Shown here in pieces: positions 38,260 to 47,647 of a DNA stretch of 64,000 nucleotides; position 1 is the stretch's first letter, and every line of letters begins with the position of its first letter. The notes under the pieces were generated by a model. The model searched no databases. It saw only the letters and a list, made by a program, of their open reading frames with translations, and was not told the DNA's origin. The DNA lies in contig NC_014640.1 of NCBI RefSeq assembly GCF_000165835.1, positions 2,356,001-2,420,000 of the forward strand, written 5' to 3'. The stretch is from Achromobacter xylosoxidans A8. Lineage in GTDB: Bacteria; Pseudomonadota; Gammaproteobacteria; Burkholderiales; Burkholderiaceae_B. A program made the position numbers and the translations under genes.

Positions 38260-38324
38260 TTGCGTTTGGCAAGCCCCAGTTTTTTGCGTCAGACTACGCG
38301 CTCACCAACCCATGCCGAGGACCG

Positions 38325-39350
38325 ATGTCCATCCGTAAACCCCGCAGTTCGCGCGCCGGCCGCGTCACCATGCAGGAGGTCGCGCGCCGCGTGGGCGTCA
38401 GCGCGATCACGGTATCGCGCGCACTGCGCACGCCGGACAAGGTGGCGGAGGAATTGCGCCAGCGCATCGCGCGGGTGTGCCAGGAACTGGGTTATGTGCC
38501 CAACCATGCTGCCAGCGCCTTGGCGTCGGCGCGCTCGCAGACCATCGTGGCGCTGATTCCGTCGCTGAGCAACGTGGTGTTCGTGGACATCATCGCGGGG
38601 ATCAAGGAAGAGCTGGACCGTCACGGCTATCACATGCTGATCGGCGTGACCGGCTATTCGCCGGACGAGGAAGAAGCCCTGCTGCGAAAGTACCTGCAGC
38701 ACGCCCCCGACGGCCTGATCCTGACGGGCGTCGATCACAATCCGGGCGTATGGGATTTGCTGGACACGCAGCGCATTCCGACCGTGCACACGATCGAGAC
38801 GCTGGACGGCGGCGAACACATGAGCGTGGGGTTTTCGCAATTCGATTCCGGCTATGCCGCTGGCCGCCATCTGGTGGAGCGGGGCTACCGCCGCATCGGC
38901 ATCGTGGGCGCGCAGCTGGATCCGCGTTCGCTGCGCCGCTGCGAGGGCTGCCGCCAGGCCTTGCGGGATGCGGGCCTGTACGATCCGGCCCTCGAAATCA
39001 TGACGCCGGAGAAATCATCCATCGGCCTGGGGGCGTCCCTGCTGGAGCAGTTGCGCGCGCGCCATCCCGATTGCGACGCGCTTTTCTTCTGCAATGACGA
39101 TTTGGCCCAGGGCGCGGTGTTCCAGTGTGGACGCCTGGGCGTGCCGGTACCCGAGCGCATGGCCATCATCGGCTTCCACGACGTGGCCGGCACGGCCTGG
39201 ACCACGCCGCCGCTGTCGACGATCGCCACGCCGCGCTACCAGATCGGCGTATCGGCCGCGGGCCTGCTGATGCGGCACCTGGCGGGCGAGCCCGTCGCAG
39301 AACGCCATGTGGACCTGGGCTTCAAGCTGGTCCAGCGCGAAACCAGCTGA
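38325..39350 (+). CDS. LacI-family transcriptional regulator (341 aa)
   Basis: Repressor with N-terminal LacI helix-turn-helix and hinge (TMQEVARRVGVSAITVSRALRTPDKVAEEL, residues about 14-42) and a periplasmic-binding-protein-like effector domain (VVALIPSLSNVVFVDIIAGI to the C-terminus). Resembles GntR/IdnR-type regulators of sugar-acid use. Divergent from the TRAP-dehydratase operon, with a palindromic operator between them, so it is the likely regulator of that operon and of itself. Confidence 0.93.
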   Translation: MSIRKPRSSRAGRVTMQEVARRVGVSAITVSRALRTPDKVAEELRQRIARVCQELGYVPNHAASALASARSQTIVALIPSLSNVVFVDIIAGIKEELDRHGYHMLIGVTGYSPDEEEALLRKYLQHAPDGLILTGVDHNPGVWDLLDTQRIPTVHTIETLDGGEHMSVGFSQFDSGYAAGRHLVERGYRRIGIVGAQLDPRSLRRCEGCRQALRDAGLYDPALEIMTPEKSSIGLGASLLEQLRARHPDCDALFFCNDDLAQGAVFQCGRLGVPVPERMAIIGFHDVAGTAWTTPPLSTIATPRYQIGVSAAGLLMRHLAGEPVAERHVDLGFKLVQRETS

Positions 39351-39359
39351 GGACCAGGT

Positions 39360-39496
39360 TCAGGCCCGGCGCTGCGCCAGGAACACGCCTGAGGCGATGA
39401 TCAGCGCCATGCCCGCCAAGGCCAGCATGAATTGCCGTGGCGCATGCAGCAGATGCTCTTCCGATGAAATCGCCTTGGTGGCTGCCGTCGCTGGCG
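39360..39496 (-). pseudogene. Possible C-terminal remnant of an EamA/DMT transporter
   Basis: On the minus strand, just after the cupin gene, one frame reads APRQFMLALAGMALIIASG followed by VFLAQRRA and a stop. That is the usual last helix and tail of drug/metabolite transporters. No upstream part is present: the frame runs into the cupin gene. The call rests on one helix and may be chance. Confidence 0.3.
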
Positions 39497-39787
39497 CTAT
39501 GTGTGCTTGAGTTCGATTTCGACGAACACGAATTCGGTGTCGCTGGGATTGATGACGTTGTGCTCCACGCCCACGGGCCGGTAATAGGCCACGCCGGTGG
39601 TGAGCTGGCTGGTGATTTCGCCGTCGGGCGTATCGAGCAGCAGCGGGCCGGTGGTCTGCGGCACCACCACGTAATTCATGCCGTGGCGGTGCCATCCCGT
39701 TTCGGCGCCGGGCGGGAAGCGCCATTCGGTGACGGTGACCATGTCATTGTCGATCTGCACGGTCGGTATGGCGGCGGGGCGTTGCAT
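39497..39787 (-). CDS. Small single-domain cupin protein (96 aa)
   Basis: One conserved beta-barrel domain. Cupin motif 1 is visible as ETGWHRHGMNYVVV (two metal-ligand histidines) and motif 2 as YYRPVGVEHNVIN (third histidine). Cytoplasmic, no signal. It lies 40 nt downstream of a peptide ABC transporter on the same strand and may belong to that operon. Substrate unknown; such cupins are often sugar or amino-acid-derivative isomerases or simple ligand binders. Confidence 0.85.
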   Translation of the reverse strand: MQRPAAIPTVQIDNDMVTVTEWRFPPGAETGWHRHGMNYVVVPQTTGPLLLDTPDGEITSQLTTGVAYYRPVGVEHNVINPSDTEFVFVEIELKHT

Positions 39788-39826
39788 GGGGTGTTCTCCT
39801 TGGGGGTATGAATATTCTTGTGCGCG

Positions 39827-41458
39827 TCAGGCCGCTTGCGCCTTGGTCGGGTCCCAATGCTGGCCGGGGACCGCGGCGATCAGCTGCCGCGTGTAGGCGT
39901 GCTGCGGGTTGTCGAAGATCTGCGCGGGCGAGCCGTATTCGACCACCTTGCCGCGATGCATGACCAGAACGGAATTGCAGATCTGGGCCGCTACGCGCAA
40001 GTCGTGGGTGATGAAGACCAGCGCAATCTTCAGACGTTGCTGCAAGTCATGCAATAGCTGCAGCACCTGAGCCTGGACGGACACGTCCAGCGCCGACACC
40101 GATTCGTCGGCCACCAGCACCTTGGGCTCCAGCGCCAGTGCGCGCGCGATGCCGATGCGTTGGCGTTGGCCGCCTGAAAACTGGTTGGGGTAGCGGTCGA
40201 AGGCGGACGGGTCCAGCCCGACCAGCGACAGCAGTTCCCGCACCCGAGCCTCGGCCTGGGCCCGCGGCACGCCGTTGGCGACAGGGCCGTCGCTGATGAT
40301 GCGGCCCACGGTATGGCGTGGGTTCAGCGAGGCGAACGGATCCTGGAAGATCATCTGGATGTCGTGGCGCAGCGGCCGGAAGCGCGATTCCGGCATGGCG
40401 GCGATGTCCTGGCCGTTGAAGATCAGCTGGCCGCCATTGATGCCCACCAGCTTGAGCAGGCACTTGCCGATGGTGGACTTGCCGGAGCCCGACTCGCCCA
40501 CGATGCCCAGGGTTTCGCCGCGCCGCACGCTGAAGCTGACGCCGTTCACGGCATGAACCTCGCGCTTGCCGCCCAGCCAGCCGCGCCCCACCACGTAGGT
40601 CTTCTTCAAGTCCCGCACGTCCAGCACGGGCGGGTCGTCCGCGGCGGCGGTGCGCTCCTCGCCGCGGCGGTGGGGCACCGCCGCGATCAGGCGCTGCGTG
40701 TAGGGATGGCGGGGGCGGTTCAGCACATCTTCGGCCGGCCCCTGTTCCACCAGGATGCCTTTTTCCATGACGGCGACCCGGTGCGCGATCTCGGCCACCA
40801 CGCCGAAGTCATGCGTGACGAACATGACGCCCATGCCTTTCTCTTTCTGGATGCGGGCGATCAGCGCCAGGATCTGCGCCTGGGTGGTGACGTCCAGCGC
40901 GGTGGTGGGCTCATCGGCGATCAGGAGCGCGGGTTCCAGCGCCAGCGCCATGGCGATCATCACGCGCTGTCGCTGGCCGCCGGACAGGCGGAAAGGATAG
41001 ACGTGGTAGAGCGTGGCGGGGTCGGGCAGGCCCACGAAAGCCAGCAGTTCCAGCGTGCGGGCCAGGCGCTGGGCGCCGGGATAGGCGTTGTGCACGCGCA
41101 TGACTTCGCTGATCTGTTCGCCCACCGTCATCAGCGGATTCAGCGCCGACAGGGGCTCCTGGAAGATCATCGCCATGTCCTTGCCGCGCATGGCTTGCAG
41201 GGTGGCTTCGTCCTGCCGCAGCAGGTCCTGGCCGCGGAACAGGATGCGGCCCTGCTGCGGCGTCAGGTAATCGGGCAGGAGCCCCATGATGGCGTTGGCG
41301 CTCATGGACTTGCCCGAACCCGATTCGCCGACGATGCACAGGATTTCGCCGGCGCGGATGTCGTAGGACACGTCCTGCACGGCATAGGGGCGGTCGCCGC
41401 CCTTGGGCAGGGCGATGCTCAGGTTCTGGATGGACAGCAGGGGCGTGGATGCGTTCAT
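39827..41458 (-). CDS. Peptide ABC transporter dual ATPase, DppD-DppF fusion type (543 aa)
   Basis: Two nucleotide-binding domains in one chain. NBD1: Walker [11 protein letters not shown], signature LSGGQRQRV, Walker [17 protein letters not shown]2 (from about 280): Walker [10 protein letters not shown], signature FSGGQRQRI, Walker [13 protein letters not shown]. The linker regions carry the oligopeptide-family segments ([13 protein letters not shown] and [14 protein letters not shown]). It powers the permease pair encoded immediately upstream (gap 9 nt). Fused ATPases of this type occur in GsiA-like (glutathione) and other peptide importers. Confidence 0.93.
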   Translation of the reverse strand: MNASTPLLSIQNLSIALPKGGDRPYAVQDVSYDIRAGEILCIVGESGSGKSMSANAIMGLLPDYLTPQQGRILFRGQDLLRQDEATLQAMRGKDMAMIFQEPLSALNPLMTVGEQISEVMRVHNAYPGAQRLARTLELLAFVGLPDPATLYHVYPFRLSGGQRQRVMIAMALALEPALLIADEPTTALDVTTQAQILALIARIQKEKGMGVMFVTHDFGVVAEIAHRVAVMEKGILVEQGPAEDVLNRPRHPYTQRLIAAVPHRRGEERTAAADDPPVLDVRDLKKTYVVGRGWLGGKREVHAVNGVSFSVRRGETLGIVGESGSGKSTIGKCLLKLVGINGGQLIFNGQDIAAMPESRFRPLRHDIQMIFQDPFASLNPRHTVGRIISDGPVANGVPRAQAEARVRELLSLVGLDPSAFDRYPNQFSGGQRQRIGIARALALEPKVLVADESVSALDVSVQAQVLQLLHDLQQRLKIALVFITHDLRVAAQICNSVLVMHRGKVVEYGSPAQIFDNPQHAYTRQLIAAVPGQHWDPTKAQAA

Positions 41459-41467
41459 GGCGTCCTC

Positions 41468-42307
41468 CTATTCGCCGCGCTTGCGCAGCTGCGGGTTGAG
41501 GGCGTCGTTCAAGCCTTCGCCGATCAGGTTGATGGCCAGCACGGTCAGCAGGATCGCCACGCCGGGCCAGACGCTCATCCACCAGGCCTCGCGGATCATG
41601 GTGCGCGCGGCGCCGATCATGAAGCCCCAGCTCATCAGGTTGCGGTCGCCCAATCCAAGGAACGACAGCGAGGATTCCGTCAGGATGGCGGTGGCGACCA
41701 TGAAGGACGCCGACACGATGATGGGGGACATGGCATTGGGCAGGATTTGGGTGCCGACGATGCGGGCTGGCGTCTGTCCGATGACGATGGCGGCCTGCAC
41801 GAACTCGCGCTGCTTGAGCGTCATGAACTCCGAACGCACCAGGCGCGCGGCCGGCGGCCAAGACACCACGGCAATGGCGCCCATGATGGAATAGACCGAG
41901 GGGCTCAGGATCGCCACCAGCACCACGGCCATGGCCAATTGCGGAATGGTCTGGAAGAACTCGGTGAAGCGCATCAGCGCATCGTCCACCCGGCCGCCGC
42001 AATAGCCCGCCACCGAGCCGACCACGATGCCGAAGACCAGCGCCACGGCGGTGGACAGGAGGCCGACCATCAGCGAAACCCGGGCGCCCCAGACCAGTCC
42101 GGCCGTGATGTCGCGGCCCAGCATGTCCGTGCCGAAGGGATAGTCGGCGTTGGTGAACGGCGGAATCAGGGGGTCGGCCACCATCATCCAGGGCGATTCT
42201 TCGTACAGCAGCGGCGCGGCCAGGGCCACCAGGACCACGATCAGCATGATGGCCAGTCCGGCCACCGCTCCGTAATTGCGCATGTAGCGCCGGGCAAAGG
42301 ACTTCAT
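41468..42307 (-). CDS. Peptide ABC transporter permease, DppC-like (279 aa)
   Basis: Inner-membrane permease. N-terminal helix (AGLAIMLIVVLVALAAPLL), family motif FGTDMLGRDITAGLVWGARVSL, and EAA-type coupling loop EFVQAAIVIGQTPARIVGTQILPN. ATG 42307 (MKSFARRYMRN) overlaps the stop of the partner permease by 4 nt (ATGA type), showing translational coupling. Confidence 0.93.
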   Translation of the reverse strand: MKSFARRYMRNYGAVAGLAIMLIVVLVALAAPLLYEESPWMMVADPLIPPFTNADYPFGTDMLGRDITAGLVWGARVSLMVGLLSTAVALVFGIVVGSVAGYCGGRVDDALMRFTEFFQTIPQLAMAVVLVAILSPSVYSIMGAIAVVSWPPAARLVRSEFMTLKQREFVQAAIVIGQTPARIVGTQILPNAMSPIIVSASFMVATAILTESSLSFLGLGDRNLMSWGFMIGAARTMIREAWWMSVWPGVAILLTVLAINLIGEGLNDALNPQLRKRGE

Positions 42308-43311
42308 GCGGCGGCTCCTTGCTGCGCGCCCGCGCCGATGCGCGGATCGATGAGTCGGTACAGCACGTCGGTCAGCAGGTTGAACACCACCACCATGATG
42401 GAGGTGACCAGGAAGATGCCCAGCAGCAGCTGGTAGTCGCGCTGCAGCAGCGCGTCGAACATCAGCCGGCCTATGCCGGGCCAGGCGAACACGGTTTCGG
42501 TCAGCACCGCGCCGCCCGCCATCTGCCCCAGCTGGATGCCGGCGAAGGTGATGACCGGCAGCAGCGCATTGCGCAGCACGTGGGCGCGGATCACGCGGCC
42601 GGGGCTTACGCCCTTGGCGCGCGCTGTCTTGACGAAATCCATGCCTATCACTTCCAGCATGGAGGCGCGCGTCAGCCGCACGTAGACCGCCATGAAGAAG
42701 CAGCCCAGCGTCACAGTGGGCAGGATCAGGTGCTGGGCGATGTCGCCCGCGCGCGCCCAACCGCTCAGGTTCGCTCCCACGGTCTCCATGCCGAAGGCCG
42801 GCAGCCACCCCAGCACCACCGAGAACAGCAGGATGCCCATCAGCGACAGCCAGAACAGCGGCGTGGCATACAGCACCAGGGCGCCCGTCATGACGGAACT
42901 ATCGATCCAGCGGCGCTTGTTGCGGTAGCGGGCCTTGGCCGCCACCACGCCCAGGAAGACGCCCAGCACGATGGAGAACACGAATGCGCAGGACATCAGC
43001 AGAAAGGTGGCGGGCAGGCGTTCCAGGATCAGGTCCAGCACCGGAACGTGGTTGCGGTATGAGAACCCCAGGTCCAGCTGCACCACGCCCTTCAGGTACA
43101 GCATCAGCTGGGTCAGGATGGGCTTGTCCAGGCCGAAGGCCACGCGCAGTTGTTCGACGTAGGCGGCATCGCCCGCGCCGGCCTGGCCTGCCAGCACGGC
43201 GGCGGGGTCGCCAGGGGCCAGGCGGATCAGGAAGAAATTGATGATCACCACGCCCAGCACGACCACCAGGGCCTTGCCGATGCGGGAAACGAGGAAAGAC
43301 AGGAATTTCAT
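42304..43311 (-). CDS. Peptide ABC transporter permease, DppB-like (335 aa)
   Basis: Inner-membrane permease with the DppB opening (FLVSRIGKALVVVLGVVIINFFLIRLAPGDP), the membrane core and coupling loop DFVKTARAKGVSPGRVIRAHVLRNALLP, and the closing IGRLMFDALLQRDYQLLLGIFLV. ATG 43311 (MKFLSFLVSRI) is the family start; the frame is open 20 codons further upstream without a good site. Confidence 0.93.
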   Translation of the reverse strand: MKFLSFLVSRIGKALVVVLGVVIINFFLIRLAPGDPAAVLAGQAGAGDAAYVEQLRVAFGLDKPILTQLMLYLKGVVQLDLGFSYRNHVPVLDLILERLPATFLLMSCAFVFSIVLGVFLGVVAAKARYRNKRRWIDSSVMTGALVLYATPLFWLSLMGILLFSVVLGWLPAFGMETVGANLSGWARAGDIAQHLILPTVTLGCFFMAVYVRLTRASMLEVIGMDFVKTARAKGVSPGRVIRAHVLRNALLPVITFAGIQLGQMAGGAVLTETVFAWPGIGRLMFDALLQRDYQLLLGIFLVTSIMVVVFNLLTDVLYRLIDPRIGAGAQQGAAA

Positions 43312-43413
43312 GCTCGGGGTCCTCTCTGGTCGGACGCGGGCTGCGATGGGCAGCCCTGGTCCGGCCGGCATCCGCCGCCGCGGCAGGCGTGTCGCGACGG
43401 CGTCCTGCGGCGC

Positions 43414-44988
43414 TTATTTCTCGATGTACACGTCGTCGAAGCTCTCGTTCAGGCCGATGGCGGTCTTGACCAGGTTCTTCACATTGCCGCGGTAGAGCGT
43501 GGGGAACTCCATGTCCACCAGGAAGCCGTTGGCAATCTCATTGACCAGCGTGGTCTGCAGCTTGGTGTAGATCTCCTGGCGCTTGGCGGGATCCACCTCG
43601 GATGCGGCGGTTTCCCACTGCTTGTCGGTCTCGGGATTGCTGTAGCCCTGCACATTGGCGAACGGCGATCCCTTGACGATGTTCGACGAGACATAGAGCC
43701 GCTGCACGCCCAGCGCGGGGTCGCCGTACTGGTAGGTGAAGGTGGTGGTCATGTCGAAGTCCCAGTTGCCCGTGCGGCTGGCCCAGCCGCCCGCGTCGGT
43801 GGCTTCCAGGTTGACCTTGAAGCCCAGCTGCTCCAGCGCCTGCTTGGTGTATTCGCCCAGGCGGTCCCAGGTGGAACCGTAGGGGAAGCTCAACTGGCGG
43901 ATCGTGTAGTCCTCGGGCTTGATGCCGGATTCCTTGATCAGCGCGCGCGCCTTCTTCATGTCGAACGCCAGCGGCGGCATGTTCTTGTCGTAGAACATCT
44001 CGGTGGTGACGAAGGGGCTGGTGGAGACCTTGCCCAGGCCGAAGAAGATGTTGTTGACCACCATGTTGCGGTTGATGGCCGCCATCACCGCCTGACGCAC
44101 CTTCAGGTTGTCGAAGGGCGGCTTGCGCATGTTGAAGATCAGGTAGGCCTGCGGCGAGAACATCTCCCAGCCGGCCGTGGTGTATTCGACCTTGGGCAGG
44201 GCGCGCAGGCGCTTGATGTCGACGTTGTCCACGTCGCCGCCGCGCAGCACGTCCACGCTGCCGCGCTCGAAGGCTACCGCGCGCGAGGCCGAATCGGGGA
44301 TGACGTTGAACACCAGCTCATCCAGATAGGGCTTGCCCGGCTTCCAGTAGTCGGGGTTGCGGGTCAGCTTGATGTATTCGCCGCGCTTCCATTCCTTGAA
44401 CATGAACGGGCCGGTGCCGACTGGCTTCTGGTTGGCCGGATTGGTCATGTAGTCGGTGCCCGCGTAAATGTGCTTGGGCATCATGGGCGCAAAACCCGGC
44501 TCGAACATCAGCATGAAGGCGGGGAAGGGGGTCTTCAGCTTGATGACCACCGTCTTGGCGTCCGGCGCCTGCACCGATTCCACGAACTTGTTGAGGATCA
44601 CGCGGGCGCGCGCATGGGTCTTGGGCAGCATGTCCGCCAGCGAGAACACCACGTCCTCGGACGTGAAGGGCTTGCCGTCGTGCCACTTGACGTTGTCCTG
44701 CAGGTGGAAGGTGTAGGTGAGGCCGTCGGCCGAGGCGTGCCACGATTTCGCCAGGCCGGGCTGCGGCTTCAATTCGGTGGAGTAGGTCAGCAGGCTCTCG
44801 TAGATCTTGCCAGCGACGAATTGCGTGGGGCCCTGCTGGTTGATAGCCGTGACGATCACCGGCGGTTCGGGCTGGACGATCATGTTCAGCGTGCCGCCCT
44901 TGGTCTGGGCCAGGGCCTGCGTGGCGGGCAGCGCGGCCGCGAGGACCAGTGCGCCGATGCTTAGGGAGAACCATTTTTTCGATTTCAC
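43414..44988 (-). CDS. Peptide ABC transporter substrate-binding protein, SBP family 5 (524 aa)
   Basis: Periplasmic binding protein of the dipeptide/oligopeptide/nickel family. Signal peptide KWFSLSIGALVLAAALPATQALAQ, then GGTLNMIVQPEPPV and the family signature near LAKSWHASADGLTYTFHLQDNVKWHDGKPFTSEDVVFS. GTG 44988 is chosen because GGAGG lies 7 nt upstream and signal peptide length fits; the frame is open well beyond it. First structural gene of the importer, followed by the two permeases and the ATPase. Confidence 0.93.
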   Translation of the reverse strand: MKSKKWFSLSIGALVLAAALPATQALAQTKGGTLNMIVQPEPPVIVTAINQQGPTQFVAGKIYESLLTYSTELKPQPGLAKSWHASADGLTYTFHLQDNVKWHDGKPFTSEDVVFSLADMLPKTHARARVILNKFVESVQAPDAKTVVIKLKTPFPAFMLMFEPGFAPMMPKHIYAGTDYMTNPANQKPVGTGPFMFKEWKRGEYIKLTRNPDYWKPGKPYLDELVFNVIPDSASRAVAFERGSVDVLRGGDVDNVDIKRLRALPKVEYTTAGWEMFSPQAYLIFNMRKPPFDNLKVRQAVMAAINRNMVVNNIFFGLGKVSTSPFVTTEMFYDKNMPPLAFDMKKARALIKESGIKPEDYTIRQLSFPYGSTWDRLGEYTKQALEQLGFKVNLEATDAGGWASRTGNWDFDMTTTFTYQYGDPALGVQRLYVSSNIVKGSPFANVQGYSNPETDKQWETAASEVDPAKRQEIYTKLQTTLVNEIANGFLVDMEFPTLYRGNVKNLVKTAIGLNESFDDVYIEK

Positions 44989-45128
44989 TGCGAGCCTCCG
45001 GGCTGGAAAGGATCTGACAGGTGTCCGCGTCGCGGATGCCGTGCTCTGGCAAGCAAACCTCATGCCACCTGTGTTTTCAGGGGTACTACGGGTGGAGCCG
45101 CTACAACAATGCTTCGTATGGGTGCTCT

Positions 45129-45866
45129 TCAGCGTGCCGCGCACCATTGCGGCGCGCCGTTGTCGTCGCCAAAGTCCTCTCGCAGGCGTGCCAGGATGCC
45201 CAGCAGATGCGCATGCATGGCGTGCCGCGCGCGGATCGGGTCGCGCGCCTGAATGGCAATCAGGATGCGCTGGTGCTCGGCATGGGCGATCGCCCAGACC
45301 TTGGTGTCGACGAAGTAATCCTCCATGCGGCTGTACACCGGGCTGGTCTGCGTCAATTCCCACAAATGAGCCACCGAGGCCGCGACCGCGGCGTTGCCGC
45401 AAGCGGCGGCGATGGCGTTGTGGAATTCGCGGTCGTGGCGGCCGGGCGAATTGCCTAGCGACATGCCCTCGTGAGCATCGCGGATGGCGGCGATCTGGGC
45501 GGGCGACCCATGCTGCGCGGCCATGCCGGCGCATTCGGGTTCGATCAGCATGCGCGCTTCCAGCAGGTCGAAGGGGCCGATGCCGTCCTGTCCAGGCGCG
45601 GAGTAGCCGGCGGCGGGCGTGGCCGCTTCCCGGGCGGCGGTGACGAAGACTCCCGTACCTACGCGCACCTCGACATAGCCTTCGATTTCCAGTGCGATCA
45701 GGGCTTCGCGGATCGACGCGCGGCTGACTTGCAGCTGTTCGGCCAGTTCCCGCTCAGAAGGCAGGCGCCCGCCGCGAGGGAATTCGCCGGCCCGGATCCG
45801 GCCGGCGATCTGGTCGGCGATGACGCGGTACAGGCGGGTGACGGCAGCGGCTTGGAAGGTGTTCAT
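45129..45866 (-). CDS. GntR-family regulator, FCD (FadR/LldR) subgroup (245 aa)
   Basis: Transcription factor with N-terminal winged helix (LYRVIADQIAGRIRAGEFPRGGRLPSERELAEQLQVSRASIREALIALEIEGYVEVRVGTGVFV, about 10-75) and a C-terminal all-helical FCD ligand domain (FDLLEARMLIEPECAGMAA, DREFHNAIAAACGN, EHQRILIAIQARDP) with metal-binding histidines. It sits 140 nt upstream of the peptide importer on the same strand and probably controls it. Two copies of an FCD-type site precede it. Confidence 0.92.
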   Translation of the reverse strand: MNTFQAAAVTRLYRVIADQIAGRIRAGEFPRGGRLPSERELAEQLQVSRASIREALIALEIEGYVEVRVGTGVFVTAAREAATPAAGYSAPGQDGIGPFDLLEARMLIEPECAGMAAQHGSPAQIAAIRDAHEGMSLGNSPGRHDREFHNAIAAACGNAAVAASVAHLWELTQTSPVYSRMEDYFVDTKVWAIAHAEHQRILIAIQARDPIRARHAMHAHLLGILARLREDFGDDNGAPQWCAAR

Positions 45867-45896
45867 CGGCGCGTGAGGCGGGGACTTCGGCTCAAG

Positions 45897-45907
45897 TGGT
45901 CAGGCCA
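45897..45907. promoter_or_regulatory. GntR/FCD operator-like site 1
   Basis: TGGTCAGGCCA, a near-palindrome of the TGGTnnnACCA type bound by FadR/PdhR/LldR relatives, 31 bp upstream of the GntR-type start codon. Confidence 0.6.
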
Positions 45908-45997
45908 CCAAATATAGGCATCTCATCCTTGAATAAGAAGGAGAATTTTCCATTTCAAGGGAAAACGATCACAGGGATTTCACCTCTTTATTTAGAG

Positions 45998-46008
45998 TGG
46001 TCAGGCCA
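45998..46008. promoter_or_regulatory. GntR/FCD operator-like site 2
   Basis: A second exact TGGTCAGGCCA, 101 bp from site 1, in the gap before the divergent glycosyltransferase gene. Paired sites at this distance allow looping by a dimer-of-dimers repressor. Confidence 0.6.
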
Positions 46009-46153
46009 GTTAGGAAGACCTTGCGCGCTTTACAGTTTCCCGACAAATCCCGAACAGAATCGCCTCTGTTGCGGGCAGGGGCCATCCCATACTCCGTCCC
46101 GCCCCATGAAGGGCATGAAGCAGCGCGCGGCGCCGGCAGCAAGGGAGAGGGAA

Positions 46154-47641
46154 GTGAAGGAAGTTGCGGAGCGGGCATCCGGGTCCGAGGGCTGGCGGAT
46201 CGGCGCTGGCATGGCGGTGTTCGCGCTGGCATGGCTGACGCTGCTGGACCGGGCGGCCCTGGCGCCTCCCACCGACAACATCGAGCAGCTCACCTGGGTG
46301 CGCAGCCTGGAATGGGGTTACTACAAGCATCCGCCGTTGCCGACCTGGCTGCTGTGGCCCGCGGTGCGATTGCTGGGCTGGTCGGCCTGGACGAGCTACA
46401 TCGTCGGCGCGCTCTGCACCCTGGGCGCCTTCGCGCTGCTGTGGCGCTGGCTGCGGGACATGCGTGGCAGCGGCTACGCGCGGGCGGCGTTGCTGGCGGG
46501 CCTGTGCGTCACCTTCTACAACGGCCGCCTGTATTTCTACAACCACGAGATCGTGTTGATCCCGCTGGCGGTGGGCTGCGCCGCCGCGTGCTGGAAGGCC
46601 TGGACCACGCGCCGGATCGGGTGGTGGATCGTGCTGGGCGTCTGCCTGGGCCTGGGAGCCTTGTCCAAGTACCAGAGCGCGGTGGCGGGCGCCGCCGTGC
46701 TGGTGTTCTGGTTGAGCCAGCGCGGCTGGCGCGACCCCATGCACCGCTTCGGCCTGCAGGTGGCGGCGCTGACGGCGTTGGCGGTCTTTGCCCCCCATCT
46801 GTGCTGGCTGGCCTACAACGATTTCGAGCCCCTGAATTACGCGATGGCCTCGTCGCTGGCCGCGGGTCTGCCTTGGAGCAGCCGCGCGGCGGAGGTGGCG
46901 CGATGGTGGGGCGACCAGTTGCTGAACCGCGCGATGCCGGCTTGGGTCCTGCTGGGTGTCTTGTGGTGGTTGTCACGCCGCGGCGCAGCCATGGCCAGCG
47001 TGGAAGCGGAGCCGCAACCGGGCGATGCGGGCCGCGCCATTCTGCTGTCGTTCGGCTTCACGCCGCTCGCCTTCGTCAGCGTCATGACGCTTGCCAGCGG
47101 CTCGCAGGTGCAATTGCACTGGGGCACGCCTTATCTGCTGTTCGTGGTGCCAGCGGCGATGGAACTGATGCGCGGCGGCGCTTGGGGGGCCGTGCGGCGG
47201 CGCGATGCCGTACTGGTCTTTGTGCTGGTCCAGGCGCTGTTGATGGCGCGGGTCGTGCTGACCTCGCCGGGCGGGGCAGGACTGGCGCGCAAGACGTCGG
47301 ACTGGCGCTACTTCGATGCCCAGGCGCTGGCCGATGCCCTGCATGAACCCGCCAAGGTCGTGCTGGGCGGGCCGGTCAGGCTGATATCGGGGCCGCCCGA
47401 CGAAGCAGGGGCGCTGGCGCTACGCCTGCCGGAGCAGCCTTTGGTGTTGATAGACGGGCAACTCCGTTTCAGTCCCTGGGTGCCGAAGGACATGGTGCAG
47501 GCATGCGGCGCGCTGGAACTGGAAGTGCAGGCGCCCGGTCCGGGATTCGTCGCCGTCGGACGGGACTTTCCTGGCCTGTACTGGCGCGCGACGCCGCCCA
47601 CCGCGCCTTGCGGCATGGCGGCAGGCGCGCCGCCTGGCTAG
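46154..47641 (+). CDS. ArnT-like membrane glycosyltransferase, GT39/PMT_2 type (495 aa)
   Basis: Polytopic inner-membrane sugar transferase that uses lipid-linked donors. The conserved periplasmic-loop motif is DNIEQLTWVRSLEWGYYKHPP; about ten hydrophobic helices follow, with the motif FYNGRLYFYNHEIVLIPLAVG. The C-terminal soluble part (about 130 residues) is shorter than in E. coli ArnT. Possible role: modification of lipid A or surface polysaccharide; substrate unknown. GTG 46154 is preferred since GGAG lies 6 nt before it; ATG 46106 or 46115 would add up to 16 residues but have no ribosome site. Divergent from the GntR-type gene. Confidence 0.82.
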   Translation: MKEVAERASGSEGWRIGAGMAVFALAWLTLLDRAALAPPTDNIEQLTWVRSLEWGYYKHPPLPTWLLWPAVRLLGWSAWTSYIVGALCTLGAFALLWRWLRDMRGSGYARAALLAGLCVTFYNGRLYFYNHEIVLIPLAVGCAAACWKAWTTRRIGWWIVLGVCLGLGALSKYQSAVAGAAVLVFWLSQRGWRDPMHRFGLQVAALTALAVFAPHLCWLAYNDFEPLNYAMASSLAAGLPWSSRAAEVARWWGDQLLNRAMPAWVLLGVLWWLSRRGAAMASVEAEPQPGDAGRAILLSFGFTPLAFVSVMTLASGSQVQLHWGTPYLLFVVPAAMELMRGGAWGAVRRRDAVLVFVLVQALLMARVVLTSPGGAGLARKTSDWRYFDAQALADALHEPAKVVLGGPVRLISGPPDEAGALALRLPEQPLVLIDGQLRFSPWVPKDMVQACGALELEVQAPGPGFVAVGRDFPGLYWRATPPTAPCGMAAGAPPG

Positions 47642-47647
47642 GGCAGG

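Noticed and set aside
40313..44964. Two 600-700 codon frames antisense to the peptide ABC transporter genes
   Set aside because: His/Gly/Gln-rich products with no motifs; all sense genes are clear family members.
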